DNA of 64,000 nt from Anarhynchus alexandrinus (GCA_008711295.1 VUYV01000399.1:1-64000), one strand, 5' to 3'. Shown: positions 35,928 through 48,326, counted from the stretch's first letter. Notes: a model not told the origin generated them from the letters alone. A program made the numbers and translations.

Positions 35928-37913
35928 CCGTGCTGGGATCGCTGTTTGCAGAAAGATAAAATATTATTAAGACCAGTAAAAGGTGACATGAGTTAGTTTT
36001 TCTTCCTGGATTCTCTTAAAATATGTCCACCTGTTTTTCAAGAATTCAGAGTCCACAATATTGGAAAATGCACAGGCAAACAAGATAACTTATTCTTGTA
36101 AGTACAAATCTCCACTGCCTTCTATTTTCCCTTAAATCTTACATCTTAGTCAATAGGTAACAACAGAGGAAGGATAGAGACAACCATGAAGAAGGATCCT
36201 GGAGAAGCTCAGTCTAGCAGCCTGCCTGCCTTTTAATCTGTATTGGTTCTATTTCAGTTACAATTATTTCATCTACAGAAATTAAAATTGCACTGATGAA
36301 ATACCACAGTGCTATCTGACAATGGGCATTTGGGAAGATAGTCATTCACATGCACAACAATGGCATGACTGTAAAGAAAGAGAAGTCCTTGCTAGTCCAC
36401 TTATTTTACTTCAAAAAGGGCTGTAAGAGAAAGTGATGATATGCTCTGGTGTTTGGTTTTGTTTAGTTTTTTTTTAAGAAATCGCACCAGAAGAATATTT
36501 TCACTTAGAAATCAAGATAGTAAGAAACTAGGAGGAGCTCACAGAAAGATAACAAAAGGCTTTCAACACTAAGATTATCTAGTTCTCCCTTTTCTCACAA
36601 CATACAGTGCTGTTGGATAGCTAGAACATCGACAAATGCAATGGATAGCAGATGTATAGGATCATTCTCATGTTCAGCTGACAGCTCACTGCCAGCAATG
36701 GATGAACCTTGGCAGACCACTGTAGACATTGGTGCATCTGATGAAGGTGGGGCCGTTGGCATGTGCTGAAAGCCATGGATGCATGCTTCTAGACTGGAGT
36801 GGATTTGCATCCAGACAGCTCAGGTCTGCAACCAGATCAGATAATAGTCTCTGGGCTTTCATTCTCTGCGGTTTTGTTCTTGCTAAAAAATCAGCCCAAT
36901 GTGTGTAATGGAAAAGAAGAACATCAGTATGAAGGAAGAGTGAGTAGGCTCTGCTGGAACTGGTCCATATTTTGTAAGTATAAGTTAATGATCAAATGTG
37001 ATTGTAGGGAAACTAATTTTCTTGAGAGCATACATTTAAAAAGAGATATTAACACTGTAGTGTGGTAATCAGACAGTGCAATATCCATGGTAAAATGCCA
37101 ATGTTCCAGAGATCTGACAAATCCAGCATTTGTTATTTACCTATCCAAAATACTTGGCTTTGAAAAAGCAGTGCTGAGTGCCAGCAGAAGGGTGTTCATT
37201 ACAAATTCAACACAACATGCAGTCAGCTTCAGCACAGAGCTAACTACAGGGGGCTTCTTTGGCTCCACTTATAAGGTAGAAAGTATATTAATTCACCCAT
37301 AATTCAAACTGAAATAAAGAAAGGAGAAAGATAAGATGAGCTGTCAAGGGAAGCAGCTAGGTTTGCTGATGATTTTTGGATAGTGAATTGAGGGAAAGGA
37401 GCACTTACCCTTGAGAACTGCACAAAATAATTTGTAAAGTCATTAGTCTTATGAATTATTTTGACTGTTATTGTTATTAATTATTTGTACTGAAGTAGCA
37501 CTCGGAGAAAAGAGTGATGCTAAAAATCCTATTCTACTGACTACTGCAAAAGCACACAATAAAAAGGCAATCTTTCCCCTGAAGAGCTTTTAATCTCGAT
37601 GCCACTCTGTATTCACACTGTTTTGTCTTCTCATTTTCATCATTTCATTTGGTATTTTCATCCTCTCTTTTATTCCGCTACATGGCACCTGAACCTCTTC
37701 CTCAGGGCTGTGTTGGTGTTTGGCAAATATGAAATTCATGCATCTGCACTCTTTTATGTCTCTAACTATCCTTTGGTTTTCCTCTTCTCAGCATGTAGTT
37801 CCTTTTCTCACAGTTAATTTTCCACTTCTTTTATTTTTTTGTCTCCTTTTCTGCTATTTCTTCTCTTGTCTCAGTCTCCATTTTTTAACCTTTCTCACAC
37901 TTCTCTCATCTTT
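35928..37913 (+). repeat. 2-kb direct duplication, copy 2
   Basis: Near-identical to 33792-35778 (see there). Unlike copy 1 it continues without interruption past the site where the CR1 sits in copy 1: CTCTCATCTTT leads directly into CCCATGGACTC at 37914. Copy 2 thus looks like the pre-insertion (empty) allele of the CR1 site. Confidence 0.95.
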
Positions 37914-39117
37914 CCCATGGACTCTTTTTGTCTGACATTTTCCTTCTTGGTTCTCTTCCCAATTTTGGGGGAGATTTGGGAAGAAGTGACTCTTGTCTAT
38001 GTTTGTCCTAGCTGCACTTTTTCTGGTGAATTGTTCTACCCCTCCTCACTTTCCATATCCAGCAAGAATCCACCAATAAGAAAGGTTACTGGGGGAAAGC
38101 ATACCTTTTAATAGAGAAGATGATGCTGCACCATGACTCAGGGCTGTGCTGGGTGTCACCAATTGCTGGAAGGTCCAGCTGTGAGTGTTCTGGTTCTGGA
38201 GGGTCTTTAGTACAAGACACGTACACTAAATTTACTTGGGATATAGCCTGGATATTATAGAATGTTATAAATAATAAGCTTACTTTGTGAGCTCCCTGGC
38301 AAAGTTCCAACATTGTCTATTGGATCATGGTGAAGAAACAGAAACTAGGCAAAAAGGACAAAGTTAACGATCGGCAGCTTGTCCTTCTGCTCTGCTATTA
38401 ATTGTGGTGGCTTGCGGTAGTTTATGTTTGCAATAATTACAGCTATATTCCAAAGTAGCCTTTAAACAGGGTTGTTGTTGTTGTCATAACTGTTATTGTT
38501 CAAGAACTGCATTTTTCAATTAGGGGAAATACATGAGATACATTATCTATAACAATCTCTTTTAATGATAACAACGGATATGGAAATTAGTCCAGAGTAT
38601 AAAATTAAAGATATTTGAATAATTATAGTGTAATCAAGTCAAAATTACTCATGCCTTTATTTGAGGCTAGATTATGTGGAAAACAGCACAAGAAAATACG
38701 TGCTTTGAAATCTGAAAGGCACCAGTATTTGACAGCACATTTGCATATATTGCACCAAATAAGTTTGGGTTATGTCTGTCAAAGATTTAAAATATAAGTA
38801 ACAGTCACTAGGCTAGTTTTTGGGGGCTTGGGTATGTTGACAGAAACTCCTTTGTGGTTCAGCTTGCTGGCATGTCTCAGATGTTTTGGTATGGTGAATT
38901 TGCAGCATAAAAGTGAATTTAATGGTGCTCAACAAGGTGGCTCAGAAGCATCTGCATTATAAATGCCTGTTTATTGGATTTTCTTGAAAAAGTTTCAATT
39001 TTGGTCAGTTCCCTTCTCCCCTTTCTTATCTTATGCTACACATACTCTTTCTTTAAAGACAAATACACAAAAAAAGGCCAGGGAGCCCAAGGGAGGTCAG
39101 AGGCATCAGTTCAAGGG
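37914..39117. other. Noncoding stretch, no gene seen
   Basis: Unrecognised frames of 90 codons or fewer, and a (GTT)n patch near 38470-38484. No interspersed repeat was recognised. Confidence 0.5.
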
Positions 39118-39208
39118 TTAACAAACAGAAAACCAAACCCAAACAAACAACAAAAGAAAAACCAAAACCAACCAAACAAAAACCCAGAGTCCCCCTCCCC
39201 CCCTCTCC
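39118..39208. repeat. A/C-rich low-complexity tract
   Basis: About 70 bases of CAAA/CCAAA-type repeats run into a C-rich run (CCCCCTCCCCCCCTCTCC). It accounts for the Asn/Gln/Pro-rich frame on the plus strand, so that frame is not a gene. Confidence 0.85.
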
Positions 39209-40317
39209 TTTTCAGGCTTTGAAGAAAACAACCTCTTCAGTAATTCTTTACCTTTAATAGCAAGTGCTGACTCACCAAGCCAGAAGAAGGAGAAAGAACA
39301 GTTCAAAGCTCTGGCAGACTTCCAGCTGGTAAATCTCAGGCATTGCCTGTGTCAAAGGAGAACTGGAAACAGAGCTGTGAACTCCAGACTATTTATTTGT
39401 GCAAAAATGATGGCAAGAAAATAATTTGTAGCATTTGACTTCATTGCAGAAGGTGATAAGGCTATATTTATATTTTATTTTTTGGGTGGATTTAATTCCC
39501 AAATGTAATGTGAAAAGTTGACAGCAAAGCCTTTATAAGAAATTTAAATCCTTAAGCCAACTGCCAGATAATTGTGGGTTTTATATTAGTGGAGAGAAAG
39601 GCATTAGAGTTCAACTAGTTGTTAAGATTTAGAATAACAGCAGCAATAAGAAATCTTTAGCAAAGTTGCTGCTAAAGTCAAAGTGAGCCTTGAGATTTTT
39701 CATGCAATGGGCAAAGTTGTTGTAAGCAATGAAAAGGCAAATAATTTAAATGAGACCTGGTGAGCTGGAAAACGTTTTCAATGGTGTTTCTCCTTGTCCT
39801 CTTTGGATTCCCCCCCTGCCCCCCTTTTATTTTCAGGACATAAACACGTTAGGTATCACAAGTGAAAAATCTCACTAAATTCTGTCTAATCAATAAGAGT
39901 ATGAAGGACATGAAAAAGGGATGTTTTCAGAGAGGATTTTGAGGAGAAGGAAGCAGAAATTTATTCTGTTAATAAGTGTAGATGGGTAATACAGGATTCT
40001 CCCATTTATGTTCATTTTCCATGGTAGACGGGAATTGGCCCAAACCAACAAAAAGAGAGCTCCCTCTCACCCATAAAACATTGTTGCCAATAACAGTGTA
40101 GTTGTATCTGACCTCAGGCTTATAAAATTTGATACAAATTAGAACTGCAAAAGGTAGGAAGAAATATGGAAGCCAGTGGTCAAGAGGCATTTTACTGCCT
40201 CATGATAAGCTCCTGCTGCATTCAAACAATTTTGAAACAAATAAGAATTTGGGCTAGTAAAAACAAGACTGCTGTTTTTCATCTTTTTTTTTATTAAGGA
40301 AATGTAAAGAATGAGGA
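39209..40317. other. Noncoding stretch, complex sequence at 39380-39780
   Basis: No gene was recognised. The part from 39380 to 39780 is of even, complex texture (GTTGACAGCAAAGCC, GCCAGATAATTGTGGG) that could be a conserved noncoding element. There is no direct proof. Confidence 0.35.
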
Positions 40318-40370
40318 AGATTTGAGGCTTTGATTCTTGATGCAAGATTTGAGGCTTTGATTCTTGATGC
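40318..40370. repeat. 27-bp tandem duplication (two units)
   Basis: AGATTTGAGGCTTTGATTCT and the following TGATGC occur twice back to back (40318-40344 and 40345-40370) with no mismatch. The perfect identity implies a recent slippage event. Confidence 0.95.
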
Positions 40371-43203
40371 TTGGCTCTGGTTCAGAAAGCATAAGAATAG
40401 GGCATGTCCAAGCAGAAATTCTTGGCAGTCTCGGGTAGTAATGGGAAGATATTTTAACTGACAGTTAAAATTACTCTGAACTACAGTTAGACTTCCTATA
40501 GTGTTGCCTAATGAAATTTTCATGAGCCCTGTACAGTGATCTCCATGCATGGAGGGTTCCACCATTTTAATGCTTCATAACCTGTAACGTAGGCTCCTCA
40601 CCTGTGAATCCCAAGAGCACAGAACTGAAAACGAGCAGTAAATGTTATGTATTAACAAATTGCATGAGCTGTTTTTACAGCAATCAGAACAGTTGTCAAA
40701 AGACTAAGTAGCAAGTTTTGGGAAATGGCTAAGAAACTTAATAAAGCCAAGTGGTTCATCGGTCTGGCTGAGGCAGCTGACATTGCAGATGCATTATAGA
40801 GATGAAGTTGATCCAAATGAGGCCCTTGGCTTGTGCAACTAATGGCAGGAAGAAGTAAGTGGCACTTCCAAGTTTAAGAACTTGAAGTTCTTACAATATT
40901 GTATATATTTAATCTTCCTGGTACTAATTTTAGGAATTACTTGTTTAAAATTTTGTTCATTGCCAGTTAAAACAATTCACTAATGAAGTTTGCAGTGAAT
41001 CTGCTTGGGGCTATATAGTCTTAAATCATGTTACTGTTTTGGAGTATCTGAACTAGTGGATATTTAGATAATGCCTTTGAAGAACAAGAGGAAAATAAGA
41101 AAATGGGAGAAAATATTTAATAATTTTTATTTAGCTTTTAGTCATTTGTATGAGAAAAGACTTTGAAGTCTCCATTTGGATCAAGGATATCAGGTATTAC
41201 CATACAGTAGAACAAAGCCTTTTCCTGACATCCAAGGAGGTGATCTGAGTGAGTTACAGAAGATCAGAGTGGGGCCAGTGCAAGGCACAGGATCTTGTAA
41301 CAAACCTTGAATTCAGTTAGGGTCATTATAATCAGAGTTTCTCAAGTTGGAAACCAATACCTGGTGTGCTGGGACCGAATCATTGGAAACTGAATGTACA
41401 AATAGCATTTGCCGAAGCACAGGATAATTTTCTGCAGCCATCTGAACAAAATTAGGAAGGATTATTTCTGTTTATGCAATTTAATCTCCCTCTTGCCTAG
41501 TCCCCCCAGCCCTGAAGTGCAAGCCACCCAAAGTGTTACACCAAAAATACATTTGTTGAAGTCAATGGCAAAAATTACTGTGAACTAGTGTATGAAAACA
41601 AAAGCAGACTCTTACGCCTAGACTATAAAAAGAAAACAATACAAGCAAACATTTGTGTTTATGGTGAGATTCAAGCAAAGCTCTGCACAGCTTCCAGTGT
41701 TCATTCCACCACCTTTGCAGTGTCATGGAAGGCTTTAAATGACCAGGAGAAAAGGGTTCGTTCCCTAATCTACTGGGATGAGTTCGAGCCCTGTTATAAC
41801 CTCCAATATATCTGCGGTACTCTGTACTGCTGATATTATTTAACTCAGCCTTCTGACAATACATTGTCAAGGCACTGGGCTTCTGCCGCTTAAAAGGATG
41901 TTTCATTCTGATAGAGAAGTGTTTCTCGTGTGAAATGTCAAGGAAGAAAGGAAACTCCATTGTGCTTGTGGGTTTTCCTTAACTGCTGCTAATCCAAGGC
42001 AGTTTAGTTATCACCAAAATCTTGGTTTTCTTCTAAAAGAAAGTTGCTGTTAACTATTTTGATTGTGTCCTCTAATATCTGCGTGAGGAGATAGCTGAAA
42101 AACATTTCAAAGTTGTTTCTGTTTTGCAGAGTTCAAATTGATCAAATTACATTTTTTTAAAACAGCAACAAACCAGATTCCCTTGGAAAAGGGAAATGTT
42201 GGAAAAGGAAGGTATTCTGTTTCAAAGAAATGTTGTTATTGCTTTACTTGGCCCTAACTTTCAGTGAAGGAAAACAGTGCTCAAAATAATGCTTCAATAA
42301 GCACTCCATTTTTTCTTTTTTTGAGCTTTGTTCTTCCTTAAAGCAAACCTCATTATTCATTTTAAATGCATGGCTCATTTTTATGAAATGTTAGAGTTAA
42401 GTGTTGGGTTAACCTGAGAGCATTATGTCACTGTCATAGATGCAGAGTTCTGTAGAGAATAACATTTAACCATCTCATATGCAGTGCTCTGCCAAATAGT
42501 CCTCAAGACCTCCTTCTTCCTCATCCTGTAGCAAACACTGGTGAGTGTTTATGAAGTGAACTAATTCAGAATTTACCATTGCCTATTAAAAATGTGGGTT
42601 TCTTCCTTATAGAGAATTATACAAATGAGACATCATTATTCCTTCCCAGGAAGAAAACAAAACAAAAACAATGAAATGGACTGAAGAACTTCCTTCTCAC
42701 AGTGTGCATGTGATTGCCAGAGTCAGAAATATAATTGACAGAACAATTATACTTTCATTTCCTTGAACCATTCTTCCATGCCATTTCAAGTCTATACTTT
42801 GGCAGGTCAAAGAAAATAACTGTGTGAGCCTATGTACTGCAATCAGGAGTCTGGCACACCCCTCTACCAAAAAGTCACTTTGTAGGGGGTTTACTTTTCC
42901 ACTGCATTTGACAACAATGTGAATGAGAGCTTTGACTCCCTGTTGGCTTCCGGTGGTGAGCCACTTATTTTTTCAGGCAGTCTCCTGTCAACTAAAGATT
43001 TTTAAAAATAAAGCAACCTACAAATAGCATATAATAATGTTTATGTAAGAGAACTTGCTTCTTCCAGTGCCTAATCATGTGTCAAACATGAGACATTTTT
43101 TAAGCAATGCCAAAACAATAAATGAATTTTTTTAAGCTCAAAGCTAGGTCATTTTTATTCATTTTAAGTCAATTTCTACTGCTAGAAAATGCCTACTTTG
43201 TAT
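40371..43203. other. Noncoding stretch, no gene seen
   Basis: The longest open frame is 132 codons on the minus strand (41562-41960), with an 81-codon frame opposite it. Neither shows a known domain. No repeat family could be assigned with confidence. Confidence 0.5.
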
Positions 43204-43261
43204 TGACAGCTGTGAAATAACCAAATGTCAGGTTTGAATCTTGCAAGATTGTTTTACGTAA
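43204..43261. promoter_or_regulatory. Candidate regulatory cluster: TALE-like and PAR-bZIP-like palindromes
   Basis: TGACAGCTGTGA (43204-43215) matches the MEIS/TGIF-type palindrome TGACAGSTGTCA at 11 of 12 positions and contains a CAGCTG E-box. TTACGTAA (43254-43261) is the exact PAR-bZIP/NFIL3 palindrome. Two such sites within 58 bases in noncoding DNA suggest an enhancer, but motif matches alone are weak. Confidence 0.3.
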
Positions 43262-45165
43262 ATTTTCATATGCCGACATGTGCTGACTGAAAGCAGTGGG
43301 TCACGCACACACAAATGAATCTGGGTCAGACTATTAAATGACTGAAATCCAAATTCCACTCTCCGCTAGAGCTGACTATGTCTCTGAAATGTCCAAAAAT
43401 CCATTCAGTACAGGTGAGTAGTACCACATTTTCCCATCCATAACAGAAACTCTGGAGTTCTTCCCTCTTGCGGCATCCTTCTTTCTCCCTTAGAGACAGT
43501 CAGTCTTCAGCCTGCCTCTCCCAGCACAGCAGACCAGTGTTGGTTCAGCTGATTTCTAAGCAAGGAAATGGGCTTCTTGCAAAAGGTACTGAGATGCATT
43601 GGTACCATTAGAAATAGAATACACACCCCTGTTACTGAAATGACTTGGAGACATAGAACAAGCTTTCTCTTGGATGACTTGGATGACTTCAGCAGTGCTA
43701 CAATTACAACAAAAAGATATTGGCATGCAGTAAAGTAAATAAATGCTGTTTCTATTTAGGCTGAACCAAATCCTGCTGAGCTATACACAACATCAGTGAA
43801 ATGCAGATGTTTGTTTTGCTCATCAAAAATGTTTGTCTTTTAAATTCAGAAATAAAATTCACTTTCTTTCCTTTTTGTCCTTCATGACAGATGGTACTTG
43901 TAGAAAGTATATACTTATTTTATGTAAAATTAAATTAAGCAGCAACTACAAATGACCCTTTTAGTCTTGCATATGTTTGCATATTATCTTTATATATGTG
44001 ATTTTGGTATACCTTTAAAATTCCTGTTGGGTTTATTTAAAATATGACTATCTATGCATACTTACGTTGTAGTTTTACTGTCATTTAAAAAGTAATGCAG
44101 TATTGTATTTTTCCTCACTACAATTATTGTCTAAATAATAAATAATGTACTGTAGTTGTATCCTGAAGCCATGAAAGTTTTAGTGATGATTAACCAATTA
44201 TAGTTGCCACACAGGCAAAGACAGATTCAAAATTCCTTCCTGTCAATAGGTTTTGATTTACACCCTACAAAAAATAGATGCCCTTCACTAACATTTGTGG
44301 TGCTTCTTGTCCCTTAGGTACTGATGCCTGTTTATAACAGATCCCAAGTTTTTAAGGTATGTTCTTCAAATTCCCATCCCACTTGCCATATGGGATTGCG
44401 TCTGCTGTACACAGGAAAACAAATGCAGTGGTGGAATAGATAATTTACATTCTGACTTAGCAGAAGGTGTCTTAAAACGGTGTTATTTGCATTGTCTGAG
44501 GAAGGAACAAGCAAGCTAGCAATAAGCGAACATACTAACAGACTAAACTGTGCTTCTTTCACTGTGTCCTCCTTGAGTGTCAGCCTGAGGCACCTAACCC
44601 ATTTCTTCCTTCTCACTTAGCCAGGCTCTAGCACTTCCCAAAGTCAGGATAGCAAAACTGTTAGGCAGGTCAGGTAAGAGTCCTACCAAGGGGTCCAGAG
44701 TTTGAGGTTAACGCTTTCCTCTCTCCCAGACCTCTTCTGTGGTGGACATTGGGGATGAGCATGCCCATGGTGGAAACATGGCTGTCTCCTGGGCAGCTGT
44801 CAGCTAAGCTATCATGTCTATTTGGTCATCTGAAGCATTTTTTTTTATTGTGATTCTTCAGCTCAGAAGAGTAGCAGTGTGAAGAAAGGCATTTAGCATA
44901 TACCTAAGTCTCTAATAAGTCAAACAGAATTTTAGATAATGCCCATAATGGAGCGTGCAGTTTCTAAATACAGATGGTATATTTTATACATTAGGGACCT
45001 ATGGTATCCAAAGGCCAAATAGCTTTCTGCAGAGTGTATTTCAATCTCGGTGTGCCTGTTGGATGAGTCTTTCTTTTTCCCCAGAGTCTTTCTGTACGAA
45101 CAGCAGGAGTATTTCATTATGAAAGTAAAAACTAGGTGGCTCATTACCTTTGTAGTGCATCATTC
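43262..45165. other. Noncoding stretch, nothing recognised
   Basis: Unrecognised frames (94 codons or fewer) and AT-rich sequence around 43900-44160. No repeats or RNA genes were seen. Confidence 0.5.
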
Positions 45166-45262
45166 CCCATAGGATCATCTAATTGTTTGCGGAATGATTC
45201 TAGTAGTTTTGCTCCAACACCCTTCCCTGGGAAGAGATGCTCTCTTTAGATTGATGATTAAT
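45166..45262. mobile_element. Possible old CR1/L3-like relic
   Basis: The run ATCATCTAATTGTTTGCGGAATGAT, AGTAGTTTTGCTCCAACACC and CTTCCCTGGGAAGAG is reminiscent of old LINE 3' regions in amniotes. The match is from memory, degenerate and without diagnostic ends. Confidence 0.25.
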
Positions 45263-46208
45263 TGCATGAATAGGTTGACTTTTTTTTTTCATTGTATTTT
45301 CATCCTTGTTGATTTTTTTTTAAAGTAGCTGATTACAGATTATACTCATGTAAGTGACATGTAGTGAACTTAACTCCTATTACTTTTATCCATTTTTATG
45401 CCTCCTAGGCTTTCTGTAACTGCTTCCATTTGGAGGTTGATTCTTTTTTAAAATCAGTGTAATTCCATTGACCACAGTGCTCTTATGCCAGACAATGAGA
45501 AGTAAATTTTCTGGAGCCTGTGAAACAATGCTGACATGGCATCTGACCAGATTTACTTGGTACCAGCTCACAAACAGGGCATTAATTGGAAGAGCATGTC
45601 AGAGACTTGAGAACAGAAAGAAAAGCAGAAGTATTTGCTCCTCTCCAGACAGGCTGAGGAGGTGTCCATGACTCACATGGTAAGACCTGGCAGCAATGAC
45701 ACAGTTTCGAGAGCAGTAGTTATATACAGCTTCAAAAGAATGGACGCAAAAGGAAAATCAAAAGTGGAGCTGAGCAGAGATTCTTGCCCTAATACTATTG
45801 TATTGCACAATTCTTTACCAATTCCAGAAGTCACTGTGTGCCACTTGGATCCTGCTGTTAAAACAACTTAACTGTTGCTCTAAATGGCATACGTCCGTGT
45901 CAGGGATCCTATGGGGCTGTGAGGACGAAGTGTGGTTACCAGGCTTTCATCACAGAAATCCCAAGGAGGTCCCTGTTGTCTCAGCCACATCCTTGTGTCA
46001 GCCATAGAGGTGATGACTCTGGTAAAGGTTAATATACTGCTTGTGTGATGCTGACAATCTTCCTATGCTTATTCCTTCTATGGATGGATTTATCTTTTAG
46101 TGGTTTTTTTTCTAAGCCTAAAGCAATCCCAGTTCAGGGAGAATTTGTCCCAGAATCCCGGTATCTAAACCCTTAGACTGTAACTTTTTGAAAACAAAGG
46201 ATTCTGAG
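45263..46208. other. Noncoding stretch, no gene seen
   Basis: Three overlapping plus-strand frames of 67-78 codons (45468-46007) show no known domain. Short T runs occur at 45280-45320. Confidence 0.5.
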
Positions 46209-46218
46209 ATGACGTCAT
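46209..46218. promoter_or_regulatory. Perfect CRE-type palindrome
   Basis: ATGACGTCAT is a 10-bp exact palindrome holding TGACGTCA, the consensus full site for CREB/ATF factors. It contains a CpG in a CpG-poor background. One site by itself does not show function. Confidence 0.4.
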
Positions 46219-47376
46219 GCTGGCAAAATAAGTGTCTTTGACTGAAAGGTTTTCTAGCTGGAATCTTTTCAGATGAGGACTATAATGATATATTTATACC
46301 CTATCCATGAAAGATTGAATAGGATAGCAATGGTAGAAGGCTATCTCTAGGGGCAGTCCAAGGACTAAGCTGTGGAAAATTACCTGCACTCAGATAGTTT
46401 CTGTCAGTGGGTATCCAGAGTAACTCATGAGTTGCCTAGCTCACACAAACTTGTACAAAGATGTCTGTAGCCCAGTCTAATACAAACAGGATCTTATATT
46501 AACAGTGTATGTGTGGTGAGAGAGAAAAAGATTGTTTTAAAAGTATATATAAAATAAATAGTTTTGATATAAAGGACAAGGTTCTGTTGCGCCCTACTCT
46601 GGCTAGATGAACTTTCAGTAAAGGCAACTTCTGTCTGTAAACTGCCACGCGCTTGCACAATAAAATGCCTGGAGGTGTTTCAAATGACTCCCTGACGGGA
46701 GATCATATGTGGGCAGGTGAGATGGCAGACAGCAGTAGGGTTGGCAGGTTGAAGGGCATGGCCACTAGGTCCTTATGACACTGAATGTGATGAGAAGTGG
46801 TCGTGACTTTTGGTTAATTGTGTAGGAGTGGTTTTGAGCTTACTCCTCCCAGTCTTTCAAACAAGCCTGCCTCGAGAAGGATGGCTTGGAAAAGCTGTAT
46901 CCTCTACTCCCATTAGTATCCCTTTACCCTATACTGCTCGCAGGGGCAGAATTTTGGCCATGAGCCTTCAAAGCTAGTTGTCCAAATAAGTCCAAGAAAT
47001 CTCTAGTGGCAAACTAAGAAAACTGTAGAAGATATGAGTTTTGGACAGATAGCTCTCTCCTGTCCCTGTCAAATGTTTTTAAGGTCAAACAGTTTGATGT
47101 TTGTCTTATGAGCAATGACTGGGAACAGGCAAGCATAACTCTTTTTATAGTGGTAAGTTCTACTATTTCTGTGACCGATTAGATATATTTCAGACAGTTT
47201 TAATTCACTTTAAAATAATGCTGCTGACATGTTTTCAGCCTTTACCTGTCAAGTCACAGATTTCCTTCTCACTTTTTCTATAGGTTGCAGTGGCACAATC
47301 AGAGAAAGGGTCCTAAAAGCCTACCTCTGCTGTGTCTCTTACCTGCAAAAAGAAAATTGTCTTCAACCTTGGAAAC
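46219..47376. other. Noncoding stretch, nothing recognised
   Basis: No open frame or repeat worth calling. Confidence 0.5.
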
Positions 47377-47492
47377 GCTCATGTATTCACTTAATTGTAT
47401 GCACTGGAATTGTTCCATTGACTTCACTAAGAACACTCATGTATTTTTGGTTGAGCATGTCCTTAATTACCTTACTAAATCAGGGTCCATAT
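47377..47492. mobile_element. Ancient amniote interspersed repeat relic
   Basis: CTCATGTATTCACTTAATTGTATGCAC, then TTCCATTGACTTCACTAAGAACACTCATGTA, then GAGCATGTCCTTAATTACCTTACTAAATCAGGGTCC. These follow in order the blocks of a repeat common in turtle, crocodile and bird genomes: a CCATTGACTTCAATGGGA centre flanked by ACTCATGTGCTTAA-type arms and ending GCTTTGCTGAATCAGGGCC. The copy is diverged. I do not give a family name because I am not sure of it. Confidence 0.5.
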
Positions 47493-47578
47493 GCATAAAA
47501 TTAAGTATATGTGTAAGTGCCTGTGTATTTAGGGCCCTAATAGAAACCAGAGAGTTGCATTTTACATTCATTAACTGA

Positions 47579-47642
47579 GCAAAAATCTCATTGAAGTCAG
47601 AAGTCATTTTGCTGAGTAAGGCCAAGAGGCATCTGGCCCATA
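47579..47642. mobile_element. Second ancient amniote repeat relic
   Basis: TCTCATTGAAGTCAGAAGTCATTTTGCTGAGTAAGGCC followed by ATCTGGCCC matches the order of a common sauropsid repeat (CCCATTGAAGTCAATGGGAGTTTTGCCTGAGTAAGGAC...GGCCC). It lies less than 100 bases from the previous relic, so the two may be parts of one old insertion. Confidence 0.45.
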
Positions 47643-48312
47643 CAGCTTGCATCCCCAGCTGTGACTCTTCATGTACAAGAGTTAAAATACAGCACTGATG
47701 CACCAGGCTGCAAGTGAGGAAAGAGGTCTAATCAGGCTGCCACAAAAATCCCACAGCAATTTGCCATGTCTGCAAGAAGTTATAAAACAGGGTTTTAGAA
47801 TGGAACGAAATACTCAATTTATTCAGCAGATATGGGTTAATGTGAACTTCTAACACACAGAGATAGAGCCCAATGTTGTTTCATTGCAAGCAATGGCTGT
47901 CTTGCTGAGGGATAGCACAACTGTGATAAAATACATCTAACTTATACATAAGTTAAAAAATCCCCAGACGTATAAAACAACGTGGGACAATATAAAATCA
48001 CACCTAGCAAACACAGTTATAATTATTCAATTCACTAACAAACACTTAAGGAATGCTCATGGAGGGAAGAGGTCCAGATGTCATTTTAATATATCTCTCC
48101 AGGTTCCCCTTAATATGAAAAATCAGTCAAATATGCCTATATCAATTCCCCGAATCTCAGTCTTCTTCATGTATTGAAAGGCACATAGCTTTTCTTTCTT
48201 TTAAATGATGATAGTGGGAGAGGAAGGCAAAGGGCTGGTCTTTGAATTGGGGCTGGATGCAGAAATACTTAATAAGTTTATTTCATACTAAGAAGAGTCC
48301 AAATGGCTTAGG

Positions 48313-48326
48313 TCAATAGATGGCAC
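48313..48326 (+). promoter_or_regulatory. CTCF-like motif
   Basis: TCAATAGATGGCAC keeps the AGATGGCA core of the CTCF site with two or so mismatches on the left. It lies 22 bases from a T-box-like palindrome. Confidence 0.3.

Noticed and set aside
34459..37302. Pairs of identical short ORFs interpreted as a conserved gene pair
   Set aside because: The identity is explained by the 2-kb nucleotide duplication and extends equally through noncoding parts.
38974..39222. Asn/Gln/Lys/Pro-rich open frame
   Set aside because: It is simply the translation of an A/C-rich low-complexity tract.
41540..41580. TTGAAGTCAATGGCAAAAATTACTG resembling the same repeats
   Set aside because: The match is too short and no adjoining repeat blocks could be aligned.
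41562..41960. 132-codon minus-strand open frame as a gene
   Set aside because: No domain, no splice context, and an equally open frame on the other strand.
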